DNA of 64,000 nucleotides, taken from assembly GCF_003130705.1 (NCBI RefSeq), contig NZ_CP021354.1, positions 3,906,001-3,970,000 on the forward strand. Direction: 5' to 3'. The position numbers and the translations under genes were made by a program. Position 1 is the first letter of the stretch. Each line of letters starts with the position of its first letter. The notes under the pieces were generated by a model that was not told where the DNA came from, ran no database searches, and saw only the letters and a program-made list of their open reading frames with translations. This DNA comes from Rhodococcus oxybenzonivorans. GTDB taxonomy: Bacteria; Actinomycetota; Actinomycetes; Mycobacteriales; Mycobacteriaceae. Positions 50,080 to 61,709 of the stretch are shown here, piece by piece.

Positions 50080-50901
50080 TCACGCCCGGTGGGCGCCCGG
50101 GACCCGGCTGCGCCGCGCGAAGTACCGTCCATCGACCTTGTCGAGGCTGATGGACTGGCTGAAGGCCTCACTGAGGTTCTCCGACGTGATCACGTCGTCG
50201 AGCAGACCCTGCGAGACCACGCGGCCCTCGTTCAGGAGCAGCGCGTGGGTGAAGCCGGGTGGGATCTCCTCGACGTGGTGGGTGATGAGAACGGTTGCGG
50301 GAGCGTCGGGATCTGCGGCCAGGTCGGTCAGTCGCGCGACGAGTTCCTCTCGCCCGCCGAGGTCGAGTCCGGCGGCGGGTTCGTCGAGGAGGAGAAGTTC
50401 GGGGTCGGTCATCAGCGCACGGGCGATGAGCACGCGCTTGCGTTCCCCCTCGGACAGGGTGCCGTAGCTGCGATGGGCCAGGTGCTCGGCCCCGAGACTT
50501 TCGAGCATCTCGACCGCCCGCTCGGTATCCATGTCTTCGTACCGCTCCCGCCAGCGACCGAGTACGGCGTAGCCGGCGGACACGACGAGATCGCTCACCA
50601 CCTCCTCGGCAGGCACCCGGTTCGCCAGCGCCGACGACGACAGCCCGATTCGTGGTCGTAGCTCGTTGATGTCGACTCGCCCGAGCCGTTCCCCCAGAAG
50701 GTGGGCGCTACCGCTCGTCGGATGCAGTTCGGCAGCCGCGATGCGGAGCAACGACGTCTTGCCGGCTCCGTTCGGGCCGAGGACCACCCATCGCTCGTCG
50801 AGCTCCACTTTCCAGGACACCGGCCCCACGAGAGTGTTACCCCCGCGCCGGAGGAGGACGTCGTCGAAATCGATGAGGAGATCAGGATCAGGTTGATGCA
50901 C
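50080..50901 (-). CDS. ABC transporter ATP-binding protein (Rv3041c-like)
   Basis: The 273-residue ATPase has Walker A GPNGAGKTSLL, the signature TLSEGERKRVLIARALM, and Walker B LLLLDEPAAGLDL with the H-loop THHVEEI. No membrane subunit lies next to it, so the partner is unknown or absent, as for several stand-alone ATPases of this group. GTG 50901 is preferred over 50919, but neither has a strong ribosome site. Confidence 0.85.
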   Translation of the reverse strand: MHQPDPDLLIDFDDVLLRRGGNTLVGPVSWKVELDERWVVLGPNGAGKTSLLRIAAAELHPTSGSAHLLGERLGRVDINELRPRIGLSSSALANRVPAEEVVSDLVVSAGYAVLGRWRERYEDMDTERAVEMLESLGAEHLAHRSYGTLSEGERKRVLIARALMTDPELLLLDEPAAGLDLGGREELVARLTDLAADPDAPATVLITHHVEEIPPGFTHALLLNEGRVVSQGLLDDVITSENLSEAFSQSISLDKVDGRYFARRSRVPGAHRA

Positions 50902-50951
50902 GGATCCATCTTCCCGCACATCTTCGGCGCATTCGCGGCAGGATCAGTTAC

Positions 50952-53099
50952 GTGTCGTCTCACATCGATTCACGTGCCGGCGAGAGAGCGTCGTTCCCGC
51001 CGAGCCTGCGCCTGCCCGGATCGCCGTTTCCCCTGGGAGCACACGTGCGAGGCACCGGCACCCAGTTCTCGGTCCACGCTCCGGACGCGGACCTGGTACA
51101 GGTGTGCCTGATTTCTCCGGACGGTGCGGAGACACGAATCGACCTCGTGCAGCGGACCTACGGAATCTGGCACGGGGTGGTCGACGGCGTCGGTCCCGGC
51201 CAGCGCTACGGCTACCGGGTGCACGGAGAGTGGAACCCGCGCGCGGGAGTCCGGATGAACCCGGCCAAACTCCTCGTAGATCCGTGGGCGAAACGCATTA
51301 CCGGCGGGACCGGCGACCACCGTGCCCTCATCTCGCATGCCGGAGACCCGTTCGGCGAACCTTCGCCGCTCGACAGCCTCGGCCACGCGCCGCTGTCCGT
51401 GGTCACGCCCGCCGTCCCCCGGACCACCGGTCCCAGGATCGAAAGGCCCTGGGAGGAAACCGTCCTCTACGAACTGCACCTCGGCGCGTACACCGCCCGA
51501 CATCGGGGCGTCCCTCCCCAGTACCGCGGCACGTATCTGGGGCTGGCAGAGCCCGCCGTCATCGGTCACCTCGTTCGACTCGGGGTGACCGCGGTCGAGC
51601 TACTTCCGGTACATGCACACCTGACCGAACAGACGGTGCGTGAACGGGGAATGCGTAACCACTGGGGCTATTCGACAGCGTCGTTCTTCGCGCCCCATCC
51701 CGGCTACGCGGCAGTGGCCGGCGAGGAGATCGCCGAATTCCACACCATGGTCGACGCCCTGCACGCTGCCGGAATCGAGGTGATCCTCGACGTCGTCTAC
51801 AACCACACGTGCGAAGAGGGCGTCGACGGGATCAGCCTCAGCTGGCGTGGTCTCGACGCCCCGGGTTACTACCTTCTCGATGCCGACGGCCGCGACGTCG
51901 ACCTCACCGGATGCGGCAACACGGTGGACGCGCACTCCCCCATCGTCGTCCGGATGATCTGCGACAGCCTTCGGTACTGGGCACACGAGATGGGGGTCGA
52001 CGGCTTCCGTTTCGACCTGGCCTCCGCCCTCGGCCGACCCGGAGGAGGCCGATTCGACTCTCGCGCTTCGGTGTTCTCCGCCATCACCGCGGATCCTGTT
52101 CTGTCCCGCTGCAAACTCATCGCCGAACCCTGGGACGCCACCTCCGATGGATACCGGGTCGGGCACTTCGGCGCCCAGTGGTCGGAGTGGAACGACCGAT
52201 ACCGCGATACTGTCCGCCGCTTCTGGAACGGCAACACCGGCGTTCGCGAACTGGCCTCCAGAGTGGCCGGCTCGGAGGACCTGTTCCACAGTCGCCGGCC
52301 CTGGGCCTCCATCAACTTCGTGACCGCACACGACGGCTTCACCGCGGCGGACCTCGTCGCGTACCGGCGCAAGCACAACGATGCCAACGGGGAGGACAAC
52401 CGGGACGGCGCCGACCACAACGACTCCGTCAACCACGGCGTGGAAGGCCCCACGGACGACCCGTCGATCACCGACGCCCGCAAGCGTCATGTCCGCGCTC
52501 TGCTGGCCACCCTCGCCCTCTCCACGGGCACCCCGATGTTCACGGCAGGCGACGAATTCGGCCATTCGCTGGGCGGGAACAACAACGCGTACTGTGTCCC
52601 CGCCGACACTGCTCGCGAGGATTCCTGGGCGCTCGACTGGAGCACCGGTGACCGGACGCTCACCGCGTTCGTCACGCGCGCTCTCGATCTGCGCCGCGCG
52701 TCCCCCGCACTGCGGCAACCGGAATTCTTCGAAGGACGGCATACTCCCACCGGTCACCCGGACCTCGTGTGGTTCGGTGCCGACGGTGCGGAGATGGACG
52801 ACGATGCGTGGCACGACGACTCACGCCGCACCCTGCAGGCATGGATCGACGGATCCGACATCCGATCCCACACCGAGGACGGATTTCAGCTCACCGACGA
52901 CAATTGGCTCCTCGTCTTCCACTCCGGCGGACCGGTCGAGGTGGCATTGGGCAGCCCCGACTGGTTCTACGGAATCCTGCTCGCCGAATTCGATTCCAAC
53001 TCCCCTGACGGCGCGCCGGAACCGGGTGGCCCCATTTCGGGAGACTCGACGATCAGACTGTCCGGACCCGGACTGCTCGTCTTCCGAGCGGTCGGATAG
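50952..53099 (+). CDS. glgX: Glycogen debranching enzyme (GH13)
   Basis: The 715-residue enzyme has an N-terminal CBM48 (FPLGAHVRGTGTQFSVHAPDADLVQVC) and a GH13 barrel: DVVYNHTCEEG (region I), GFRFDLASALG with the nucleophile Asp (II), KLIAEPWD with the acid/base Glu (III) and FVTAHDGFT (IV). It hydrolyses alpha-1,6 branches in glycogen. It is the only glycogen degradation gene seen here. The 3' end overlaps the convergent membrane protein gene by 133 bases. Confidence 0.93.
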   Translation: MSSHIDSRAGERASFPPSLRLPGSPFPLGAHVRGTGTQFSVHAPDADLVQVCLISPDGAETRIDLVQRTYGIWHGVVDGVGPGQRYGYRVHGEWNPRAGVRMNPAKLLVDPWAKRITGGTGDHRALISHAGDPFGEPSPLDSLGHAPLSVVTPAVPRTTGPRIERPWEETVLYELHLGAYTARHRGVPPQYRGTYLGLAEPAVIGHLVRLGVTAVELLPVHAHLTEQTVRERGMRNHWGYSTASFFAPHPGYAAVAGEEIAEFHTMVDALHAAGIEVILDVVYNHTCEEGVDGISLSWRGLDAPGYYLLDADGRDVDLTGCGNTVDAHSPIVVRMICDSLRYWAHEMGVDGFRFDLASALGRPGGGRFDSRASVFSAITADPVLSRCKLIAEPWDATSDGYRVGHFGAQWSEWNDRYRDTVRRFWNGNTGVRELASRVAGSEDLFHSRRPWASINFVTAHDGFTAADLVAYRRKHNDANGEDNRDGADHNDSVNHGVEGPTDDPSITDARKRHVRALLATLALSTGTPMFTAGDEFGHSLGGNNNAYCVPADTAREDSWALDWSTGDRTLTAFVTRALDLRRASPALRQPEFFEGRHTPTGHPDLVWFGADGAEMDDDAWHDDSRRTLQAWIDGSDIRSHTEDGFQLTDDNWLLVFHSGGPVEVALGSPDWFYGILLAEFDSNSPDGAPEPGGPISGDSTIRLSGPGLLVFRAVG

Positions 53100-53668
53100 A
53101 GACCGCCGGCGCGCATCATCAACTGGATCAGCGGACCGATCCCCAGTGCGTAGACCACGGTCCCCACTCCCACGGTGCCGCCGAGCAGCCACCCGGTCAC
53201 CAGCACCGCAACTTCGATCGACGTCCGAATGAGGCGCACGGACAATCCGGTTCGTCGAACCAAACCGGTCATCAGTCCGTCCCGCGGTCCCGTACCCATA
53301 CCGGCACCGATGTACAGCACGGTCGCCAGAGCGTTGAGCACGACACCACCGACCATCATCGCCACCTGCACGGCCGGCGACCCGACGGGCCGGAGAAACA
53401 CCAGTGAAGTGTCCACGGACACCGCGATGACCACAACGTTGGCGATCGTGCCGAATCCCGGCTTCTGACGCAGGGGAATCCAGAGCAGCAGAACACCGGC
53501 ACCGGTGAGGGCGGTCACGGCACCGAAACTGAGCGACGTACGGCCCGCGACGCCCTGATGGAATACATCCCACGGATCGAGGCCGAGGCCGGCGGTGATC
53601 ATCATGGCCATCGAGAAGCCGTACAACCAGAGTCCGGCGAAGAGCGTGATCACACGTCGAGCGAGCAT
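52967..53668 (-). CDS. YczE/YyaS/YitT-family integral membrane protein
   Basis: The 233-residue protein has about five hydrophobic helices in its first 190 residues (GLWLYGFSMAMMITAGLGLDPWDVFHQG is a characteristic early block; GMGTGPRDGLMTGL a later one), followed by a 45-residue Pro/Ser-rich tail. That tail is encoded antisense to the last 133 bases of glgX. The function is unknown; transport has been suggested for related proteins. Confidence 0.78.
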   Translation of the reverse strand: MLARRVITLFAGLWLYGFSMAMMITAGLGLDPWDVFHQGVAGRTSLSFGAVTALTGAGVLLLWIPLRQKPGFGTIANVVVIAVSVDTSLVFLRPVGSPAVQVAMMVGGVVLNALATVLYIGAGMGTGPRDGLMTGLVRRTGLSVRLIRTSIEVAVLVTGWLLGGTVGVGTVVYALGIGPLIQLMMRAGGLYPTARKTSSPGPDSLIVESPEMGPPGSGAPSGELESNSASRIP

Positions 53669-53738
53669 GGGGGCCAGTGTTCCCCGATTGTTCCCGGCGC
53701 CCCTATAGCCAAGCCGCGGGCACTGGACCCGCCGCGGC

Positions 53739-55772
<2,034 letters not shown>

Positions 55773-55841
55773 CTCACGTGCGCAGAAGCACGGAAGGTCG
55801 TCGTGCTCGCGCAGCTTGTCCGGCACCCATTGTGCCAAGGG

Positions 55842-55874
55842 AAAGGCCCCGCCCGATGGTGGGGCGGGGCCTTT
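55842..55874 (-). terminator. ctaD terminator
   Basis: Perfect 13-bp arms (55842-55854 and 55862-55874), starting AAAGG and ending CCTTT, enclose a 7-nt loop directly downstream of ctaD. Confidence 0.85.
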
Positions 55875-55889
55875 CGGCAACGATCTGTA

Positions 55890-57680
55890 TCAGCGGCCGG
55901 AGTCGGTGCCGGGTTCGCCTTCACCGCTCACGGTGAGCGGTGCGTGGCGTTCCTCCTCCAGGACCGTGCTGGCGTGCTTGCCGCCGTGCCCGGGTCCGAC
56001 GTGCGCTTCTGCCTTCATCCGCTCCACCATGTGCGGGTAGTGCAGCTCGAACGCGGGACGCTCGGAGCGGATGCGCGGCAGTTCCGTGAAGTTGTGGCGC
56101 GGCGGCGGGCAGGTGGTGGCCCACTCGAGCGAGTTGCCGTAACCCCACGGGTCGTCGACGGTGACGACCTCGCCGTACCGGTAGCTCTTGAAGACGTTCC
56201 AGATGAACGGGAGCGTCGAGGCACCGAGGACGAAGGCGAAGATGGTCGAGAACGAGTTCAGCATGGTGAACCCGTCGGACGGCAGGTAGTCGGCGTACCG
56301 GCGCGGCATACCTTCGGCCCCGAGCCAGTGCTGCACCAGGAACGTGCCGTGGAAGCCGATGAACGTGGTCCAGAAGTGCCACTTGCCGAGGCGTTCGTCC
56401 ATCATCCGCCCGGTCATCTTCGGGAACCAGAAGTAGATGCCGGCGTAGGTGGCGAACACGACCGTGCCGAAGACCACGTAGTGGAAGTGGGCGACCACGA
56501 AGTAGCTGTCGGTGACGTGGAAGTCGAGCGGCGGGCTGGCCAGGATGACGCCGGAGAGGCCACCGAAGAGGAAGGTGATCAGGAAGCCGACGGAGAACAG
56601 CATCGGCGACTCGAAGGTCAATTGCCCCTTCCACATGGTGCCGATCCAGTTGAAGATCTTCACACCCGTCGGCACCGCGATCAGGAAGGTCATGAACGAG
56701 AAGTACGGCAGCAGCACCGCGCCCGTGGCGTACATGTGGTGCGCCCACACGGCGATCGACAGGGCAGCAATCGCGATCGTCGCGTACACCAGACCGCTGT
56801 AGCCGAAGATCGGCTTACGGCTGAAGACCGGGAAGATTTCCGAGACGATGCCGAAGAACGGCAGCGCGATGATGTACACCTCGGGGTGACCGAAGAACCA
56901 GAACAGGTGCTGCCACAGCAGAACACCGCCGGTAGCCGGATCGAAGATGTGGCCGCCGAGGTGACGGTCGACGAACAGACCCAGCAGCGCGGCCGTCAGC
57001 AGCGGGAACGCCAGCAGGATCAGGATGCTGGTGATGAAGATGTTCCAGGTGAAGATCGGCATACGGAACATGGTCATACCCGGGGCGCGCAGGCAGATCA
57101 CCGTGGTGATCATGTTGACGCCACCGAGGATGGTGCCGAGGCCACCGACCGCGAGGCCCATGATCCACAGGTCGGCACCGACACCCGGGGAGTGCAGGGC
57201 ACTGGTGAGCGGCGTGTACGCCGTCCAGCCGAAGTCGGCCGCGCCGCCCGGAGTGATGAAGCCGGCGGTCGCGATGATGGCGCCGAACAGGTACAGCCAG
57301 TAGCTGAAGGCGTTCAGACGCGGGAACGCAACGTCGGGTGCACCGATCTGGAGCGGCAGGATGTAGTTGGCGAAGCCGAACACGATCGGGGTCGCGTACA
57401 GCAGCAGCATGATCGTGCCGTGCATGGTGAACAGCTGGTTGAACTGCTCGTTCGACAAGAACTGCATACCGGGCACAGCGAGCTCGGCACGCATCATCAG
57501 GGCCATCAGACCGCCGATGAGGAAGAAGATGATCGAGGTCGTCAAATACATGATCCCGAGCACCTTGGGGTCGGTGGTCGTGATCATTTTGAAGATGAAC
57601 GAGCCCTTGGGTCCCTGCCGCGGCGGGTAAGGCCTGGCTGCAGCTATCGCGGGGACTGGCTGGGGCGCTACGGCAGTCAC
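55890..57680 (-). CDS. ctaD: Cytochrome c oxidase subunit I (aa3 type)
   Basis: This 596-residue, twelve-helix subunit holds heme a, heme a3 and CuB. The ligands are visible in [27 protein letters not shown] (His-Tyr cross-link), WAHHMYATG (two His for CuB) and [11 protein letters not shown]. The C-terminal extension of about 90 residues is usual in actinobacteria. GTG start with AGGAGG 4-5 nt upstream. It is divergent from the iron-binding lipoprotein genes, as in mycobacteria, where serB2-ctaD-fecB are neighbours. Confidence 0.97.
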   Translation of the reverse strand: MTAVAPQPVPAIAAARPYPPRQGPKGSFIFKMITTTDPKVLGIMYLTTSIIFFLIGGLMALMMRAELAVPGMQFLSNEQFNQLFTMHGTIMLLLYATPIVFGFANYILPLQIGAPDVAFPRLNAFSYWLYLFGAIIATAGFITPGGAADFGWTAYTPLTSALHSPGVGADLWIMGLAVGGLGTILGGVNMITTVICLRAPGMTMFRMPIFTWNIFITSILILLAFPLLTAALLGLFVDRHLGGHIFDPATGGVLLWQHLFWFFGHPEVYIIALPFFGIVSEIFPVFSRKPIFGYSGLVYATIAIAALSIAVWAHHMYATGAVLLPYFSFMTFLIAVPTGVKIFNWIGTMWKGQLTFESPMLFSVGFLITFLFGGLSGVILASPPLDFHVTDSYFVVAHFHYVVFGTVVFATYAGIYFWFPKMTGRMMDERLGKWHFWTTFIGFHGTFLVQHWLGAEGMPRRYADYLPSDGFTMLNSFSTIFAFVLGASTLPFIWNVFKSYRYGEVVTVDDPWGYGNSLEWATTCPPPRHNFTELPRIRSERPAFELHYPHMVERMKAEAHVGPGHGGKHASTVLEEERHAPLTVSGEGEPGTDSGR

Positions 57681-57941
57681 TGATCCTCCTGAATGCGCGT
57701 CCGTCCCCGGGCTGCGAGGCGAACGGTCTCTGGCTTGCGCTCATCGAATCGTAGACGGTGCCCCGAGCGGCCTCGGACTCGGTCCTACCTCCTGTCGTAC
57801 TTACCCCGGCTCAGCGCCCACGGGGGTATCGCCGACCAGCGGATTGTCTGCAGGAGCGTGCTCTTTCTCACCCGAGACGGCGTGTCGCGGATATCGGCGG
57901 GAGAGGCAGGGAGACCACCAGGATTCGGACTTTTCCGGTGC

Positions 57942-57960
57942 TAAGGTATCGCTCACCTAA
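57942..57960 (+). promoter_or_regulatory. Candidate IdeR/DtxR iron box
   Basis: TAAGGTATCGCTCACCTAA matches 14 of 19 positions of the DtxR/IdeR consensus and has AGGT/ACCT half-sites in dyad. It lies 20 bases upstream of an iron-siderophore binding protein gene, where iron-dependent repression would make sense. Confidence 0.6.
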
Positions 57961-57979
57961 CTTCTACTAGGAGCTTCAA

Positions 57980-58978
57980 GTGAATATTCTTTCCCGACGC
58001 CGCGCCGTGGCCGCCGTCGTCGCTCTCGCGGCCGCCGTCGCCGTCACGTCCTGTTCCAGCAACGACGACGCGTCCTCCACGTCCGACGCCGCCGCATCGG
58101 CGCAGTTCCCCCGCACGGTCCAACACTTCCGCGGCAACACCGAGATTCCCGCGGCACCGCAGCGGGTCGTGGCCCTCGACAACAGCTTCACCGATGCCGT
58201 ACTCCTCCTCGAGACGCCGCTCGTCGGGTATGTCGACTACCGGGACCCCGGGCTGCCCGACTACCTCGGCAGCACCCGCGACGAGTACGCAACCGAAGCC
58301 GAGTCGGTGGGCACGGTGAGCACCGCGAGCCTCGAGAAGATCGCCGCACTGCAGCCGGACCTCATCATCTCGGCCGAGGTTCGCGACGGGAAGAACTACG
58401 AACAGCTGTCGGCCATTGCGCCGACCATCTTCACCGAGACGACCGGTCCCACGTGGAAGGAGAACATCCGTCTCGTCGGTCAGGCGCTCGGCAAGGAAGA
58501 GCTCGCCAACGAGAAGATCGCCGCCTACGAGTCGCGCGCCGCGGCCGTCGGTTCCGCCATCAACACCAAGGCGTCGAACCCGGTCGTATCGGTAATCCGA
58601 TTCGCCGGTGAACCCACCGCCCGCCTCTATCGCACCACCTCCTTCAGCGGCATCGTGCTCGAGGATGCGGGCATTGCCCGGCCCGCCAGCCAGGGACCGG
58701 ACCCCGCCGACCCGACCAGCATCATGCAGTCGATCAGTCCGGAGTTGCTCAGCGAGGCCGACGGCAACGTGATCTTCGTCAGCACCTGGCAGGATCCGGC
58801 GGGAAAGAGCGCCGAAGCCGCCCGCCCCTTCCTCGAAAGCCCGCTGTGGCAGACGCTGCAGGGCCGCAAGGTCGACGTCGACGACGCCCGCTGGATGTCG
58901 CCCGTCAGCATCCAGGGCGCGCACCTGATTCTCGACGACCTGTCGGACACGTTCGAGGTCGACAAGCACAGCGGCTAA
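57980..58978 (+). CDS. Iron-siderophore ABC transporter substrate-binding lipoprotein
   Basis: The 332-residue protein has a signal peptide with lipobox AVTSC and the FecB/FhuD-type helical-backbone fold: TVQHFRGNTEIPAAPQRVVALDN, IAALQPDLIISAEVRDGKNYEQLSAIAPTIF blocks. It should deliver ferric siderophores to a membrane permease, but no permease gene is nearby. GTG 57980 has AGGAG 6 nt upstream. A likely IdeR box is just upstream. A paralogue follows 35 bases downstream. Confidence 0.88.
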   Translation: MNILSRRRAVAAVVALAAAVAVTSCSSNDDASSTSDAAASAQFPRTVQHFRGNTEIPAAPQRVVALDNSFTDAVLLLETPLVGYVDYRDPGLPDYLGSTRDEYATEAESVGTVSTASLEKIAALQPDLIISAEVRDGKNYEQLSAIAPTIFTETTGPTWKENIRLVGQALGKEELANEKIAAYESRAAAVGSAINTKASNPVVSVIRFAGEPTARLYRTTSFSGIVLEDAGIARPASQGPDPADPTSIMQSISPELLSEADGNVIFVSTWQDPAGKSAEAARPFLESPLWQTLQGRKVDVDDARWMSPVSIQGAHLILDDLSDTFEVDKHSG

Positions 58979-59013
58979 CCTGAACGCGCCCGCTCACACA
59001 GGAAGTCGCCGCA

Positions 59014-60087
59014 TTGTCCCTTCGTAGGTTTTCGACCGTCCGCCGCGCGTCCATCGGTCTCGTTGCCGGTGTCGCCGCCTTCGCTCTCGCCGGCTGCTCC
59101 CAACCGGCCGACGACGACCCCGCGTCCTCGATAGTCCGGACCACGACGAAGATTGCGGGCGCGGCGGTGGTCGGCATCGAGAGGGACACCACGACGGCGT
59201 GCCCGGAGCCGGCACCGGTCGACCCGGAGCTGTCGGGGTCGACGACGCATCGGGTTGTCCATACGACGGGCACGAGTGAGGTGCCCGCCGATCCGCAGCG
59301 AATCGTGGTACTCGACAGTGCCGCGCTGGACGCGGTATGCGCACTCGGTCTGTGGGAACGCGTCGTCGGCGCCGCCACGAGCGGCGACGGCGACTCCCCA
59401 CAGCCGGGGTACCTCGGCACGGGCATCTCCGAACTTCCGAGTGTCGGGCCGGCCGGCGCACCGGACGTCGCCCGGATCGCGCAGGCGGCGCCGGATGTGA
59501 TCCTCGGTTCGAGTCCGGCCACTGGCGCACTGTACGGCGAGCTCTCCCCCATCGCGCCCACCGTGTTCGTCGGTTCCGACCCCGTGTACTGGAAGACGCA
59601 GTTCCTCCTCGCGGGTAACGCCCTCGGCCGGGCCGATGCCGCCGCAGCCGCGCTCGAGCGATACCAGGCGGACGCGAAGCAACTCGGCATCGATATCGAC
59701 GCCGCACAAACCCAGGCCTCTATCGTGCGTTTCGACGCCGACAGTCTGGAGGTGGAGGGACCGGCGGCGTTCGCCGGTCAGGTACTCACCGACGCGGGAG
59801 TCCGCAGGCCCGCCTACCAGAACCTCGACGGTGCGGTGACCGAATCGATCGATGATGCCGAACTCGACCGCGCCGAAGGCGATCTCATCTATGCCGTCCT
59901 CGTCGGCAAGGACGGCACCGAGCATGCCGAGGACGTCATGTCCGGGCAAGCGTGGGAAGACCTCGGGGCCGCCGCCGACAGTCGCGTGTTCGCCGTCGAG
60001 GGCGAGGTCTGGAACGGCAACGGTCTGGTGGCCGCGCGGGCTGTGCTGACCGATCTCCGGAACACCCTGAACGGATACGCCGGCTAG
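59014..60087 (+). CDS. Iron-siderophore binding lipoprotein (FecB-like), paralogue
   Basis: The 357-residue protein has a signal peptide with lipobox FALAGC and the periplasmic-binding fold of the FecB/FepB group (VPADPQRIVVLDSAALDAV, IAQAAPDVILGSSPATG). It is the positional equivalent of Rv3044 (FecB). The start is a TTG at 59014 with AGGAAG 8 nt upstream. It shares a transcript with the first FecB-like gene and the NUDIX gene (gaps of 35 and 9 bases), so iron control of the group is likely. Confidence 0.87.
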   Translation: MSLRRFSTVRRASIGLVAGVAAFALAGCSQPADDDPASSIVRTTTKIAGAAVVGIERDTTTACPEPAPVDPELSGSTTHRVVHTTGTSEVPADPQRIVVLDSAALDAVCALGLWERVVGAATSGDGDSPQPGYLGTGISELPSVGPAGAPDVARIAQAAPDVILGSSPATGALYGELSPIAPTVFVGSDPVYWKTQFLLAGNALGRADAAAAALERYQADAKQLGIDIDAAQTQASIVRFDADSLEVEGPAAFAGQVLTDAGVRRPAYQNLDGAVTESIDDAELDRAEGDLIYAVLVGKDGTEHAEDVMSGQAWEDLGAAADSRVFAVEGEVWNGNGLVAARAVLTDLRNTLNGYAG

Positions 60088-60096
60088 GAGAACTTT

Positions 60097-60570
60097 GTGC
60101 CCGTCCCGGAGTTCGTGGCTGCACTACGCAGGCATGTCGGACACGCGCCGCTGTGGTTGTCGGGAGTGAGCGTCGTCGTCCGCGACGACGACGGGCGGCT
60201 ACTGCTGACCCGCCGCGCCGACAACGGCCGGTGGGCGGTGGTGTCGGGCGTTCTCGAACCCGGTGAGGAACCCGGGCCCGCGGCGCTCCGGGAAGTACGC
60301 GAAGAGACCGGCGTCGACGCGGAACTGGAGCGCATCACCAGCGTCGATGTGACCGGACCCATCACCTATCCCAACGGCGATGTCGCGCAGTACCTCGACG
60401 TGTGCTTCCTCGCGCGATACGTCGGCGGAGCCGCGGCGGTGTCCGACGACGAGAACCTCGAGGTGGCATGGTTTTCCCCGGAGGAAGTGCCGTCCGACCT
60501 CACCCCGTCTTCGCGACTGCGACTCGAGAAAGCGCTGCAGGACGTGCCGGAGGCGTGGTTCCAGCGCTGA
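60097..60570 (+). CDS. NUDIX hydrolase
   Basis: The 157-residue protein has a complete NUDIX box, GVLEPGEEPGPAALREVREETGV split as G-X5-E-X7-REVREETG-V. It is typical of small nucleotide-sanitising or NDP-sugar hydrolases. The substrate is unknown. GTG 60097 has AGGAG 6 nt upstream. It is the third gene of the iron-binding lipoprotein transcript. Confidence 0.9.
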   Translation: MPVPEFVAALRRHVGHAPLWLSGVSVVVRDDDGRLLLTRRADNGRWAVVSGVLEPGEEPGPAALREVREETGVDAELERITSVDVTGPITYPNGDVAQYLDVCFLARYVGGAAAVSDDENLEVAWFSPEEVPSDLTPSSRLRLEKALQDVPEAWFQR

Positions 60571-60576
60571 ACGCAG

Positions 60577-60631
60577 TTCGCCCAATGCCGCACCGGTGCA
60601 GTCGAACTGCGCCGGTGCGGCATTGGGCGAA
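60577..60631. terminator. Long hairpin between NUDIX gene and nrdF
   Basis: Perfect 20-bp arms (60577-60596 and 60612-60631) with a 15-nt loop lie between convergent genes. It probably terminates both. Confidence 0.75.
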
Positions 60632-60666
60632 GCTGTCGGGGCGTTAGAAATCCCGAGCGGGTCGCT

Positions 60667-61694
<1,028 letters not shown>

Positions 61695-61709
61695 GGGCGG
61701 CGGAGCCGC

